Source of the DNA: Pseudomonas fluorescens
GTDB taxonomy: Bacteria > Pseudomonadota > Gammaproteobacteria > Pseudomonadales > Pseudomonadaceae
DNA length: 64,000 nucleotides
Assembly (NCBI RefSeq): GCF_902497855.1
Contig: NZ_CABVHU010000011.1
Location: 1-64,000, forward strand
Direction: 5' to 3'
Positions 1 to 7,917 of this stretch are shown in pieces. Below the pieces are notes generated by a model. It saw nothing but the letters and a program-made list of their open reading frames with translations. It was not told where the DNA came from and made no database searches. The stretch's first letter is position 1. Every line of letters begins with the position of its first letter. The position numbers and the translations under genes were made by a program.

Positions 1-2
1 CC

Positions 3-107
3 CCCAAGCAGATTATCTGTGCGGCGATGCGCAAGCTGCTGCACTTCGTTTACGGTGTGCTCAAGTCGGGCCAACCCTACGACCCGAAACTTGCGCTTGC
101 CCGGTGA
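3..107 (+). pseudogene. C-terminal end of an IS110-family transposase (cut by window edge)
   Basis: An open frame enters from the left edge and ends at a TGA at 105-107. The 34 visible residues include AAMRKLLHFVYGVLKSG and end in PYDPKLALAR. This matches the usual C-terminus of IS110/IS1111-type DEDD transposases, which end in a similar 'RKLLxxxYGVLK..PFDP' stretch. The rest lies outside the window, so it cannot be said whether the element is intact. No terminal repeat is recognisable in the 35 bases before the next gene. It is the only mobile-element protein in the window. Confidence 0.6.
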
Positions 108-142
108 GGTTCAAGACGGTATCTACAGAGGGGGTTGGTTGC

Positions 143-1012
143 TTAACCTTGTCTGGCGGCTTTAAAACATTTCAAATCATTGAAATCCTTGCGCACCCCA
201 TCGATCTTTTTCAGCAATCGCTGCCGTTGCTCCGGCGTGCTCTCAGCCATCAAGTCCACGAACAGCGACCGCGCCTGGGCTTCGGTGTTGGCGTAGGCTT
301 GGCGATAGGCGGGAGTCCACAACATCTCTCGATTGACCAGCAGCGTCTCGATGCGCTGTGGGAACTGCGGGCTTTGGCGCTGCGCAACCGCCGCACTGAA
401 TTGCTTTTGCCAATGGACGCGGTTGGCGATCCATTGCGTGTTCTGATCGCCCAAGGCAGTCGACCAGGCAACGACCCGTTGCTGCTGGGTCGGGCTGAGC
501 GGGCCGAGCCAGTCGTTCAAGCGTTTTTCCATGCGCTCGCCACGCTCCTTGATTTGCTGGGCAAGGGACGGTTTGAGGTATTGCTCCTCGCGTTTGCGCT
601 GGTCCTTGGCGAAGGCGTCATTCATTTCCGCGACTTGCTTGTCATTCAGCCCCTGCAACAACTCGATGGCCGACGGGGTGATTTCCCTGGCGGTCTGGGC
701 GATGGCCTGTTTGGCTTCCCGAGTGCGGGCTTGCAGCGCAACATCGGTGACCTGGTTGCGCTCGACCATGTCCTGCAAGCGGTCCAGCCAGTCGAGGTAG
801 CCCGGCAGTTGCGTGGTGCAGTGCCAGCTCAGGTGCTCTCGGAGGCGTTCGTTGAACCAGTCCTTCTGCTCGCCGTTCATGTTCAGGTAATCGCCGAGCG
901 TCCACGGGATGATCACGTCGAGATTGCGATAGGCCAGGCCCATGCGGCTGCACGCGCCGAGGGCAAGACTGAGGGTGATAACAACGGTAAGACACGTAAG
1001 CCAGCGCGACAT
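143..1012 (-). CDS. DUF6279 family lipoprotein
   Basis: This 289-residue protein begins with a lipoprotein signal: a hydrophobic stretch ending in LALGAC, the Cys being the likely lipidation site. The mature part is almost all helical and charged, with the early motif NLDVIIPWTLGDYL typical of DUF6279 proteins of Pseudomonas. Later residues look like extended amphipathic helices without obvious catalytic residues. The ATG at 1012 is preferred because AAGGA lies seven bases before it; a TTG two codons upstream is in frame. The family's role is unknown; a periplasm-facing lipoprotein is the safe inference. It ends about 35 bases from the transposase remnant and shares its strand with the porin upstream. 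Confidence 0.8.
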   Translation of the reverse strand: MSRWLTCLTVVITLSLALGACSRMGLAYRNLDVIIPWTLGDYLNMNGEQKDWFNERLREHLSWHCTTQLPGYLDWLDRLQDMVERNQVTDVALQARTREAKQAIAQTAREITPSAIELLQGLNDKQVAEMNDAFAKDQRKREEQYLKPSLAQQIKERGERMEKRLNDWLGPLSPTQQQRVVAWSTALGDQNTQWIANRVHWQKQFSAAVAQRQSPQFPQRIETLLVNREMLWTPAYRQAYANTEAQARSLFVDLMAESTPEQRQRLLKKIDGVRKDFNDLKCFKAARQG

Positions 1013-1077
1013 GGGCAAGTCCTTGCGAAAGCGTGGGTTCTCATGTGGACGCGGGATGAGCTCGCCAGTTCAGCCAG

Positions 1078-1794
1078 TCAGTAGAAGGCATGTTGAGCCT
1101 TCAGGGTGACCAGGCCATCGCACTGGCTGTTGTGCCCGGAATAGGCGGAGCAGTCGCTGCCACTGAGGCTGGAGTCGCTGTAGATCAGGTCCAGGTCGAT
1201 GCCCATGAATGGCCGGGAGAGCTTCACTGACCAATCGGTGAAACTGCCGACATATCCACCCTCGACGGACACCGGCGCGTTGAGTTGGTGCGTGGTGTAT
1301 TTCATGCTGACCCCGATGCCGAAGGGCTGATTGCCGCTCAGGTCGGCGAAGAGCGTGCTGTTGCGTTTGTCCGGATCGTTGCTGAACGCCGCGCCGAACC
1401 GACTGCCCAGCAGGGTCAGGCCACCGAACAGCTCCTGGCTGTCGAGCGTCTCCACGGTCGGGTAGCTGTAATGGATCATGCCTACTTCGTAGCCGAGGCT
1501 GTGGTCGAAGGGTTGTTTAAAACCCATGTAGGAATCGACTTCAAGGTTGTTGCCCGGACTCAAGCCCGCGCTCGGGGACCATTGGCCCACGTAAAATCCG
1601 CTATCGTGGCTCAGGTCGAGACCGCCGTGGAACGAGCCGGTGCTGGAAGGTTTGACCAGGCCCTGGGCCATGCTGCGACTGGGGCTGGTGCCCAGCTTGA
1701 GATCGAAATCGCCCAGCTCACGCTGGAAGATTTGCGCATTGGCGACCGAACACGCCAGCAGGCTGGCGAGCAGGAAAAGAGAGGGTTTGAGCAT
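1078..1794 (-). CDS. TorF-family putative outer-membrane porin
   Basis: The 238-residue product has a cleavable signal peptide (LLASLLACSVANA) and a mature part of alternating polar/hydrophobic strands with repeated aromatic girdle residues. It ends in an aromatic residue (QHAFY), as expected of a beta-barrel. Sequences such as SMAQGLVKPS and YVGQWSPSAG fit the 'gcw_chp'/TorF putative porin family, which often starts with a described strand reading R-G-x-S. Two cysteines near the C-terminus (GSDCSAYSGHNSQCDG) probably form a loop disulfide. The start has GGAG six bases upstream. The substrate is not known. It lies upstream of the DUF6279 gene on the same strand, about 65 bases apart, and may be co-transcribed. 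Confidence 0.7.
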   Translation of the reverse strand: MLKPSLFLLASLLACSVANAQIFQRELGDFDLKLGTSPSRSMAQGLVKPSSTGSFHGGLDLSHDSGFYVGQWSPSAGLSPGNNLEVDSYMGFKQPFDHSLGYEVGMIHYSYPTVETLDSQELFGGLTLLGSRFGAAFSNDPDKRNSTLFADLSGNQPFGIGVSMKYTTHQLNAPVSVEGGYVGSFTDWSVKLSRPFMGIDLDLIYSDSSLSGSDCSAYSGHNSQCDGLVTLKAQHAFY

Positions 1795-2009
1795 GCGTCA
1801 CTCCATGAACAGCGAGGAGCAGGAGAAAAACCTGCTGAAACGCTTGATCTAGACGTGTGCAAGGATACCGGCGAATGCTCGGCATTGATGGCCGTTCGTC
1901 GATTTTTGATGGATGGGTGTTGGGCGGGATGTTGCAGGAGGGTTCCAGTCCAAGCGCTTCAAAGCTCAAAGCGCTTAGGGACCAGTTATCGCGGAGAAAT
2001 CTTGTAAAG

Positions 2010-2198
2010 TTACTTTTTGCCCAAGGTGATCTGCTTGGACGGGCCGAACGTCTGGCCGCTGACGCCTTTGGCAATTTGCTGGATCTCGCCGCCGGACTTG
2101 AGGAACGCAGCAATCTGGTTATTGATCGATTCGCTGGTTTCAACGGCTGGAGCTGGCTTTGCTTTGCTGTTGGATGCTTTTACACGCATGGCGGCCAT
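2010..2198 (-). CDS. Small conserved basic protein, unknown function
   Basis: A 62-residue, lysine-rich protein with the core SINNQIAAFLKSGGEIQQI followed by QTFGPSKQITLGKK. I recall similar short proteins across Pseudomonas but no function. It has no signal peptide, no transmembrane segment and no cysteines in the mature part. The start is uncertain: ATG at 2198 (MAAMRVK) or ATG at 2189 (MRVKAS). Neither has a strong ribosome site, and a longer in-frame extension to 2249 looks non-coding. It is divergent from the cvfB-like gene, and the 350 bases between them hold both promoters. Confidence 0.6.
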   Translation of the reverse strand: MAAMRVKASNSKAKPAPAVETSESINNQIAAFLKSGGEIQQIAKGVSGQTFGPSKQITLGKK

Positions 2199-2548
2199 TA
2201 ACCTGTAGAAATTAACTTGGCCAGGCATAGTACAGGAAATACTTGACAATTGCTTGGTAAATATCCTCCCAAAATACAGATCGCAGGCGAGTGAGGGATC
2301 GCAAGTTAATATTTGGAAAAAGCCCCTAAGCTACTGTTTTAACTAAAAAGAACAGTGAGCAATCAGCGGTTTTTGCCTGGCTGACAGGCGCGAGCAGCGT
2401 CCGCGTGGCCTGACGAGTGGCCAGGCATGCGGGATAAAAATCAGGAAAATTAAGGGCTTCAGAGGATTTTCCTGCGCCATCGGGCTGGCCGCCAAACGCG
2501 ACCCGCAAAACCGGGTAGAATGCCGCCCACGCAATGAGGGTATTGGAC
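2199..2548. other. Intergenic region between divergent genes
   Basis: These 350 bases hold no supported gene. A TAGAAT hexamer at 2516-2521 is a plausible -10 box for the rightward cvfB-like gene, but no convincing -35 is seen 17 bases upstream. A leftward open frame here has no family resemblance and no ribosome site. The base composition is more AT-rich near 2240-2350, as expected of promoter DNA. Confidence 0.4.
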
Positions 2549-3385
2549 ATGGCTTTAGTCGGGCGTTACAACAGTTTGCAAGTGGTTAAACACACTAACT
2601 TCGGTTTATATCTGGACGGTGGCGCGGATGGCGAAATCCTCCTGCCCAATCGTTATATTCCCAAAGATATTCCCAGCGAAGATGAAGACTGGCTCAACGT
2701 TTTTATTTATCTGGACAGCGATGACAAACTCATCGCAACTACCGAAAAACCGAAAGTGCAGGTCGGTGAATTCGCCAGTTTGAAAGTCGTTGAAGTCAAC
2801 AGCATCGGGGTTTTCCTGGATTGGGGCTTGCCGAAGGATCTGTTGCTGCCGTACTCCGAAGAAAAGCGTCAGATGACCGCTGGCGAGTATGTGGTGGTGC
2901 ACGTCTACCTCGACAAACACACCCGCCGCATCACGGCGACGGCGCGTCTGGACCGCTACCTGGACAAGACCCCGGCCACCTACACCCCGGGCCAGGAAGT
3001 TGACCTGCTGGTTGCCGAAGCTACCGACATGGGGTTCAAGGCGATCATCAACAACAAGCACTGGGGCCTGATCCACAAGAACGAAATCTTCAAGTTCATG
3101 CGCGCCGGTAAAGAAGAAAAGGGCTTTATCAAAGAAGTCCGGGCCGATGGCAAGATCAGCCTCAGCCTGCAACCGGTCGGTGAAGAAGCTGCCACCAGCC
3201 TCAACTCGAAGATCCTCGCCAGGTTGCGCGACAACAACGGCACATTGCCGGTGAGCGACAAGAGCGATCCGACGGTGATCACCAGCATGTTTGGCGTCAG
3301 CAAGGGCAACTTCAAAAAGGCGATTGGTGCGTTGTACAAGAACGGCCAGATCGTCATTCATGCAGACCGCATTGAGCTGAGCTGA
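2549..3385 (+). CDS. CvfB/YitL-like S1 RNA-binding protein
   Basis: The 278-residue product matches the CvfB (YitL) family: tandem S1-like OB folds followed by a C-terminal winged-helix. The N-terminus GRYNSLQVVKHTNFGLYLDG is a typical S1 opening, and a second S1-like unit is near residues 65-130 (VVEVNSIGVFLDWGLPKDLLLP). A third is near 145-210, and the winged helix is at about 220-275 (MFGVSKGNFKKAIGALYKNG). Staphylococcal CvfB binds RNA and affects virulence gene expression; the role in Pseudomonas is not established. The ATG at 2549 is chosen because GAGG lies about ten bases before it; an upstream in-frame ATG at 2534 would put that site inside the gene. Confidence 0.85.
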   Translation: MALVGRYNSLQVVKHTNFGLYLDGGADGEILLPNRYIPKDIPSEDEDWLNVFIYLDSDDKLIATTEKPKVQVGEFASLKVVEVNSIGVFLDWGLPKDLLLPYSEEKRQMTAGEYVVVHVYLDKHTRRITATARLDRYLDKTPATYTPGQEVDLLVAEATDMGFKAIINNKHWGLIHKNEIFKFMRAGKEEKGFIKEVRADGKISLSLQPVGEEAATSLNSKILARLRDNNGTLPVSDKSDPTVITSMFGVSKGNFKKAIGALYKNGQIVIHADRIELS

Positions 3386-3400
3386 GCTGGTACACCGCCC

Positions 3401-3505
3401 CCTGTAGGAGCGAGCTTGCTCGCGATGGACTTCAAGTCGCCGCGTTTAACCAGAAAACCCGCGTCATCGTTGACGACCATCGCGAGCAAGCTCGCTCCTA
3501 CAGGG
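3401..3505. repeat. Inverted pair of REP elements (GTAGGAGC type)
   Basis: The left arm begins TGTAGGAGCGAGCTTGCTCG and the right arm near 3480-3503 is its reverse complement. About 60 bases lie between them, including a short secondary hairpin. This is the standard REP doublet (REPIN-like) of P. fluorescens, located just after the cvfB-like gene. Confidence 0.85.
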
Positions 3506-3653
3506 GGGGCGAGTATGCAGGACGGCGCGGCACCTCCAGGTGATCGTCGGCCCCCGCAATGACTTTCAGAAAATGACGCAACCAGGAATCCCAAGGTCTC
3601 TGGCAGGCGGCATTTTCTGGCCATCTGGTTAATAATCGGCAGCACAATTTTTC

Positions 3654-3686
3654 GCCCCGGCGCTTTCCCGGCAAAAAAACCGGGGC
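3654..3686 (+). terminator. Possible rho-independent terminator
   Basis: GCCCCGG at 3654-3660 pairs with CCGGGGC at 3680-3686 and is followed by a T-rich run (TTTGCTTTT). The loop is long (about 19 bases) and holds a second partial stem. It could end transcription from the cvfB-like gene, although it lies 270 bases downstream. Confidence 0.4.
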
Positions 3687-3738
3687 TTTGCTTTTACTGT
3701 CGAGTCACTGCCATGGATTGTGTTGTCGAGGTGTTCCG

Positions 3739-4671
3739 GTGAGCGCCACCCGGCGTAGCGCCGACGGGTTTGCCCTGCAAGTGATGATGGGGCTGTGCCT
3801 GATCTGGGGCGTCCAGCAAGTGATGATCAAATGGGCGGCACCCGACATTGCCCCGGTCATGCAAGCGGCAGGGCGGTCGGGCATTTCCGCATTGCTGGTA
3901 GGATTGTTGCTGTGCTGGAAGGGTGGCTGGGATCAGGTCGGCAGTACCTGGCGCGGCGGTTTGCTGGCCGGATCATTGTTCGGTCTGGAGTTTTTCTTCA
4001 TTTCCGAAGGCCTGCAACTGACCACGGCGGCACACATGTCGGTGTTCCTCTACACCGCGCCGATCTTTACCGCGTTGGGTGTCAACTGGCTATTGCCGAG
4101 CGAACGTTTAAGACCTGTCCAGTGGCTGGGCATTTTTCTGGCGTTCGTCGGGATTGCCGTCGCATTTGCCGGTGGCGTGTCTTGGGATAATCTCGATCGG
4201 CGCATGCTGCTGGGCGATGCATTGGGCGTGCTGGCCGGCGCGTCATGGGGCGCGACGACCGTGGTGGTGCGCGCTTCGCGCCTGTCGGAAGCGCCGGTGA
4301 CCCTGACCCTGTTTTATCAACTGATCGTCGGTTTCGTCGGCCTGCTGCTGATCGCAATCCTCAGCGGCCAGGTCAGCCACGTCAGCTTGACCACTGTAGC
4401 GGTGGCCAGCGTGCTGTTCCAGGGACTGGTCGTGTCGTTCTTCAGTTACCTGACCTGGTTCTGGCTGCTGCGCCGTTATCTGGCAGCGAACCTGGCGGTA
4501 TTTTCCTTCATGACACCATTGTTTGGCGTCACGTTCGGCGTAGTGCTGCTGGGTGAAGAGTTGAGTCTCAACTTCGTCGTCGGCGCGGTGCTGGTGCTGT
4601 TGGGCATCACCTTTGTCAGTGCCGAACAGTGGGTGCGCCGCCGTCTACGCCAAGCCTTGGGGCAGCACTGA
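3739..4671 (+). CDS. DMT superfamily EamA-type transporter
   Basis: The 310-residue protein has about ten hydrophobic helices arranged as two EamA repeats, as in drug/metabolite exporters. The first repeat starts at VMMGLCLIWGVQQVMIKWAA and the second near residue 155 (LLGDALGVLAGASWGATTVV). The protein ends in a short basic tail (RRRLRQALGQH). The substrate cannot be told from sequence. GTG at 3739 is preferred, with GAGG eight bases upstream; an in-frame upstream start at 3688 would add a Cys-rich segment that does not look coding. It is transcribed alone. Confidence 0.8.
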   Translation: MSATRRSADGFALQVMMGLCLIWGVQQVMIKWAAPDIAPVMQAAGRSGISALLVGLLLCWKGGWDQVGSTWRGGLLAGSLFGLEFFFISEGLQLTTAAHMSVFLYTAPIFTALGVNWLLPSERLRPVQWLGIFLAFVGIAVAFAGGVSWDNLDRRMLLGDALGVLAGASWGATTVVVRASRLSEAPVTLTLFYQLIVGFVGLLLIAILSGQVSHVSLTTVAVASVLFQGLVVSFFSYLTWFWLLRRYLAANLAVFSFMTPLFGVTFGVVLLGEELSLNFVVGAVLVLLGITFVSAEQWVRRRLRQALGQH

Positions 4672-4912
4672 GGGTATCGGGCAGCAAAGCCCCCGGGCCC
4701 ACCGAATGCGTGGTTCAAGTGGCGACAGACGGTCTATCCGGGGCCCCGGCTCGCGTTCAGCTGACGGCTTGAACTAACGGTCAGGTATTTGGATCAATTC
4801 AGTAACAGATCATTGCGACTTTTGGCGAGCATTGTGCAGGACTTCGGACTATTATCAGTGCGAAGGGGCTACAGAATTTTCAGCCGCTCGGCACTACCCT
4901 GAAGGGGGCACC

Positions 4913-5041
4913 ATGAAAGAGAAAATCCAAAACTGGCTGCATGACCTGGGTGTCGCACTCGGTTTGATCGAACCGCCTCTGCAACCTGTACCTATTCGTA
5001 CTGACGACGAACAGCGCCGACGCCAGCAGCGTCGCCGGTAA
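4913..5041 (+). CDS. PA1414-family small protein (possible SicX-type sRNA locus)
   Basis: A 42-residue reading frame starts at ATG 4913 after a strong AAGGGGG ribosome site and reads MKEKIQNWLHDLGVALGLIE, ending in a glutamine/arginine-rich tail. I recognise this as the PA1414 family. In P. aeruginosa the PA1414 region is also the source of the abundant, low-oxygen-induced small RNA SicX, so a transcript here may act as RNA as well as, or instead of, being translated. The neighbourhood (gbuA, gbuR and lapD/lapG downstream) resembles the PA1414-PA1434 region of PAO1, which supports the assignment. No convincing Anr box was found upstream. Confidence 0.7.
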   Translation: MKEKIQNWLHDLGVALGLIEPPLQPVPIRTDDEQRRRQQRRR

Positions 5042-5196
5042 TGCGTCAAGGTCTGAAAAGCTCGCAGCCTTCAGCAGCTCCTGCAGGGGAATAGTGCAAA
5101 GGTTGCGATTGCGAGTGTTCCTGTAGGCGCTACCGAAGGGTCGGGCCGCGTTCGGACGAACTTGGCGATCTACAGGTTCCATCAATAGGGCGGTAT

Positions 5197-5448
5197 TCAA
5201 TGCCGCCCGATCTCCAGCAAAAACCGGCTCAAGTCATTCACCGTCCTGGCAGTCTTGAGCATGTGATCTTCTTCGGCGGTAAACGCCGTCAAACCCAGCT
5301 CATCTTCCAAATGGAAGATCAGTTCTTCGATATCCTCCCTATCCAGTCCCAACTGCGCCAGGCTGGTGTTGTCGTTGAAGTCATCCTGACCCTCCAGCAG
5401 ACGACTGATCAAGCGATGCACGGCGGCACGAACGGCGGCTTTTTTCAT
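5197..5448 (-). CDS. Acyl-carrier-protein-like protein lacking the phosphopantetheine serine
   Basis: This 83-residue acidic helical protein has the layout of an acyl carrier protein. The region SLAQLGLDREDIEELIFHLE aligns with the carrier motif 'DLGxDSLdxvELvmxLE', but the modified serine after Asp36 is replaced by Arg37. The preceding helix (RAAVHRLISRLLEG) and following helix (LKTARTVNDLSRFLLEI) also fit the four-helix carrier fold. It therefore probably cannot carry a 4'-phosphopantetheine arm. It could be a structural or regulatory paralogue; similar proteins occur in other Pseudomonas, but I know of no assigned role. The MBL gene lies just upstream on the same strand, 54 bases away. Confidence 0.65.
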   Translation of the reverse strand: MKKAAVRAAVHRLISRLLEGQDDFNDNTSLAQLGLDREDIEELIFHLEDELGLTAFTAEEDHMLKTARTVNDLSRFLLEIGRH

Positions 5449-5502
5449 GGTTGTCTTCGAGGGCGTTATCGTTGTTGTCCCTGCGCTTGAGTACAGCAGG
5501 CT

Positions 5503-6228
5503 TCAGCTGTGCGAGCGCTGCCACTCGTCAATCATCCTGCGTAAATGTTCCCCGGAAAAGCTGCCGAAATGCCCGCCGTGCACCGTGCGGATCGACAACG
5601 CACGCAAGCGTTGCAGACTGTGGGCGTAGTCGTCGAGGTTGGAATGGTAAGCGTCCTCGATCAGCGGACCGTCGTAGATGATGTCGCCACTGAACAGTGT
5701 CTCGGTCGCCGCCTCGTATAGGCTGATGCCGCCCGGTGAGTGCCCCGGTGTGTGCAGCACCTGCAGGACCCGATCGCCCAGGTCCAGCACGTCGCCTTCT
5801 TCAATCATTCCCGTGGCCGGTGCGGCCTTGACCCGGTATTCGGCGTAGCACAGCGGGCAGTCGGGATGAGCCTCGAACATGTCATCCCCGACGAACGCCG
5901 TGCTCAGTGTATTTTCACCATCGGGAGCAGCGAGGATCTGCGCTTCAGCCGGGTGCACCAGGCGTTCGGGGAATTCGTGATGGCCGGCGATGTGGTCGAA
6001 ATGGCAATGGCTCGCGACGACTACCAACGGCCGCTCGGTGATCCACGGCAATTGCTCGCGCAAGCTCACCAGCCCGGACCCGCTGTCCAGCAGCAGGTCC
6101 TTGTCGCGGCCCTGGATGTGCCAGAGGTTGCAGCGATAGAAGGGGCGGATGTACGGCTCGTGAATCAGGCGGATGCCGTCACTGAGCGGCTTCACCTCGA
6201 ACCACTGATCACGGCTGACGATCTTCAT
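5503..6228 (-). CDS. MBL-fold metallohydrolase (glyoxalase II-like)
   Basis: The 241-residue protein carries the zinc motif HCHFDH at residues 74-79. Further metal ligands are a His in LHTPGHSPG and an Asp in FSGDIIYDG, and a terminal His lies in TVHGGHFGS. This is the full metallo-beta-lactamase fold of hydroxyacylglutathione-hydrolase-like enzymes. The substrate is unknown; thioester or lactone hydrolysis would be typical. The ATG at 6228 has AAGGA seven bases upstream. It sits between the carrier-like gene and the symporter terminator, so it is probably transcribed with the carrier-like gene. Confidence 0.85.
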   Translation of the reverse strand: MKIVSRDQWFEVKPLSDGIRLIHEPYIRPFYRCNLWHIQGRDKDLLLDSGSGLVSLREQLPWITERPLVVVASHCHFDHIAGHHEFPERLVHPAEAQILAAPDGENTLSTAFVGDDMFEAHPDCPLCYAEYRVKAAPATGMIEEGDVLDLGDRVLQVLHTPGHSPGGISLYEAATETLFSGDIIYDGPLIEDAYHSNLDDYAHSLQRLRALSIRTVHGGHFGSFSGEHLRRMIDEWQRSHS

Positions 6229-6250
6229 AAGCTGATTCCTTCAGACGAAA

Positions 6251-6285
6251 AAAAACGAGTGTGGCAACCGACGCCACACTCGTCG
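6251..6285 (-). terminator. Rho-independent terminator of the symporter gene
   Basis: ACGAGTGTGGC at 6255-6265 pairs exactly with GCCACACTCGT at 6273-6283, leaving a seven-base loop. Read leftward from the symporter gene, the stem is followed by eight or more U residues. It separates the symporter from the MBL gene. Confidence 0.85.
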
Positions 6286-6314
6286 AAGAAAAAAGTTAAT
6301 CCATTCTTTTCAGC

Positions 6315-7706
6315 TTAGATGGCGCTCGCTGCCGAAGCCGATACCGATGCCGGGCGGCGGGACAGCAAGCTGACCACGACGAAACTCACCAGGCCGACGC
6401 CGAGGCTGTAGTAGATCGGGGTGTTGGCGTCCATGCCGTCCTTGATCATGAACACCAGCGCGGTGGCAAAACCCAGGCCCATGCTGGCGATGGCGCCGGC
6501 GGTGGTGGCGCGTTTCCAGAAAATCGCACCGATCAGCGGGATCAGCATGCCGCCCACCAACAGGTTGTAGGCCAGGGTCAGGGCGCTGATCACGTCATTG
6601 ACCACCAGGGCGATACCCAACACGACGAGACCGGTGAGCAGGGTGAACAGACGGTTGATACCCAGGCTCGACTGTTTGCCACCGCGCAGTTTCGGCAGCA
6701 GGTCTTCGGTCAGGGTGGTGGACGCAGCCAGCAGGCCGGCGCTGGCGGTGGACATCATGGCAGCCAGTGCAGCAGCGATCACCAGTCCACGGATACCGTC
6801 TGGCAGCGACAGTTTGACGATGGCGGCGAAGGCGTTGTTGACGTTGTCCAGGTCCGGAATCAGCACATGAGCGGCCATGCCGATCAGGGCGCAGGCCAGG
6901 CCGTAGAAGATGCAGTAGATACCGGCGAACGTACCGGCATACTGCGCGATTTTGGCGGTCCGGACGGTGAACACCCGCTGCCAGATGTCCTGGCCGATCA
7001 GGATCCCGAAGAAGTAGATCATGAAGTAGGTGATGATGGTGTCCCAGCCGATGGTGCTGAAGTTGAAGGCTGCTTCCGGCAGTTTCAACACCAACTCATC
7101 CCAGCCGCCGACACGGTACAGGCAGATCGGCAGCAGGATGAACATCAGGCCGACGGTCTTGATCACGAACTGGACGATGTCGGTGAGGGTCAGGGACCAC
7201 ATGCCGCCGATGGCCGAGTAGACCACCACCACACCACCGCCGAGCAATACCGAGACCCAGAATGGCAGGCCGAACAACACTTGCAGCACGGTGCCGATCG
7301 CCAGGATCGAGGTCACGCCGATCATCAGCGCGTACGCCAGCATGATCGCCGCGCTCGCCGAGCGGGCCATCGGGTTGTAGCGTTTTTCCAGGACCTGGGT
7401 AACGGTATAGATTTTCAGTTTCAGCAGCGGTTTGGCGAGGAACAGGTTCAGCGCCACGATCCCGCAACCCAGTGCGGCGCAGAGCCAGAAACCGGAAATG
7501 CCATGGACGTAGCCCAGGCGCACGGTGCCGACGGTGGACGCGCCACCCAGGACGGTTGCGGCCATGGTGCCCATGTAAAGGGTCGGGCCGAGGTTACGAC
7601 CGGCGACCAAGTAGTCTTCGTTGGTCTTGGCCTTGCGCATGCCAAAGTAGCCGAGCACCAGCATCGCGGCGGCGTAAATGAGAACGACGAATAAATCCAA
7701 AGCCAT
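6315..7706 (-). CDS. Sodium:solute symporter, likely for guanidino compounds
   Basis: The 463-residue protein has about 13 hydrophobic helices and the features of the SSS (sodium/solute symporter) family. It opens with ALDLFVVLIYAAAMLVLGYF, then TNEDYLVAGRNLGP, a TVGTVRLGYVHGISGFW segment and a GGMWSLTLTDIVQF helix. It lies upstream of the MBL gene and downstream of gbuA on the same strand. PAO1 has a symporter gene (PA1418) near gbuA, so uptake of 4-guanidinobutyrate or a related compound is the best inference. The ATG has GGAGA about nine bases upstream. A REP pair lies in the 211 bases between it and gbuA. Confidence 0.8.
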   Translation of the reverse strand: MALDLFVVLIYAAAMLVLGYFGMRKAKTNEDYLVAGRNLGPTLYMGTMAATVLGGASTVGTVRLGYVHGISGFWLCAALGCGIVALNLFLAKPLLKLKIYTVTQVLEKRYNPMARSASAAIMLAYALMIGVTSILAIGTVLQVLFGLPFWVSVLLGGGVVVVYSAIGGMWSLTLTDIVQFVIKTVGLMFILLPICLYRVGGWDELVLKLPEAAFNFSTIGWDTIITYFMIYFFGILIGQDIWQRVFTVRTAKIAQYAGTFAGIYCIFYGLACALIGMAAHVLIPDLDNVNNAFAAIVKLSLPDGIRGLVIAAALAAMMSTASAGLLAASTTLTEDLLPKLRGGKQSSLGINRLFTLLTGLVVLGIALVVNDVISALTLAYNLLVGGMLIPLIGAIFWKRATTAGAIASMGLGFATALVFMIKDGMDANTPIYYSLGVGLVSFVVVSLLSRRPASVSASAASAI

Positions 7707-7756
7707 GATGGCGTGTCTCCGATTGTCTTTTTTATTGTGAGGCGAAAATCAATCCC

Positions 7757-7863
7757 TTGTGGGAGCGGCGGTGCGACGATTCGACTTGCTCGCGAATCAG
7801 GCGCTGCGGTCTTTCAGAAACACCGCGTTATCGTTCTTCGCGAACAAGCCCGCTCCCATACAG
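7757..7863. repeat. Degenerate REP doublet
   Basis: The left arm reads TTGTGGGAGCGGCGGTGCGA. The right arm ends in CGAACAAGCCCGCTCCCATA, forming an imperfect inverted pair of the TGTGGGAGCGAGC subtype. It lies between gbuA and the symporter gene and could uncouple their expression. Confidence 0.7.
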
Positions 7864-7917
7864 GTAATGTGTCGATCAGGCGGCTTGTACCTGATCGCGT
7901 TGGTTCATGACCGATCC

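Noticed and set aside
2326-2550. 74-codon leftward frame between the small basic gene and the cvfB-like gene
   Set aside because: No ribosome site, no family resemblance, and it overlaps the expected promoter of the cvfB-like gene.
4789-4802. Anr/Fnr box upstream of the PA1414-family gene
   Set aside because: TTGGATCAATTCAG matches TTGAT-N4-ATCAA at only 6 of 10 positions, too weak to claim despite the expected oxygen control.
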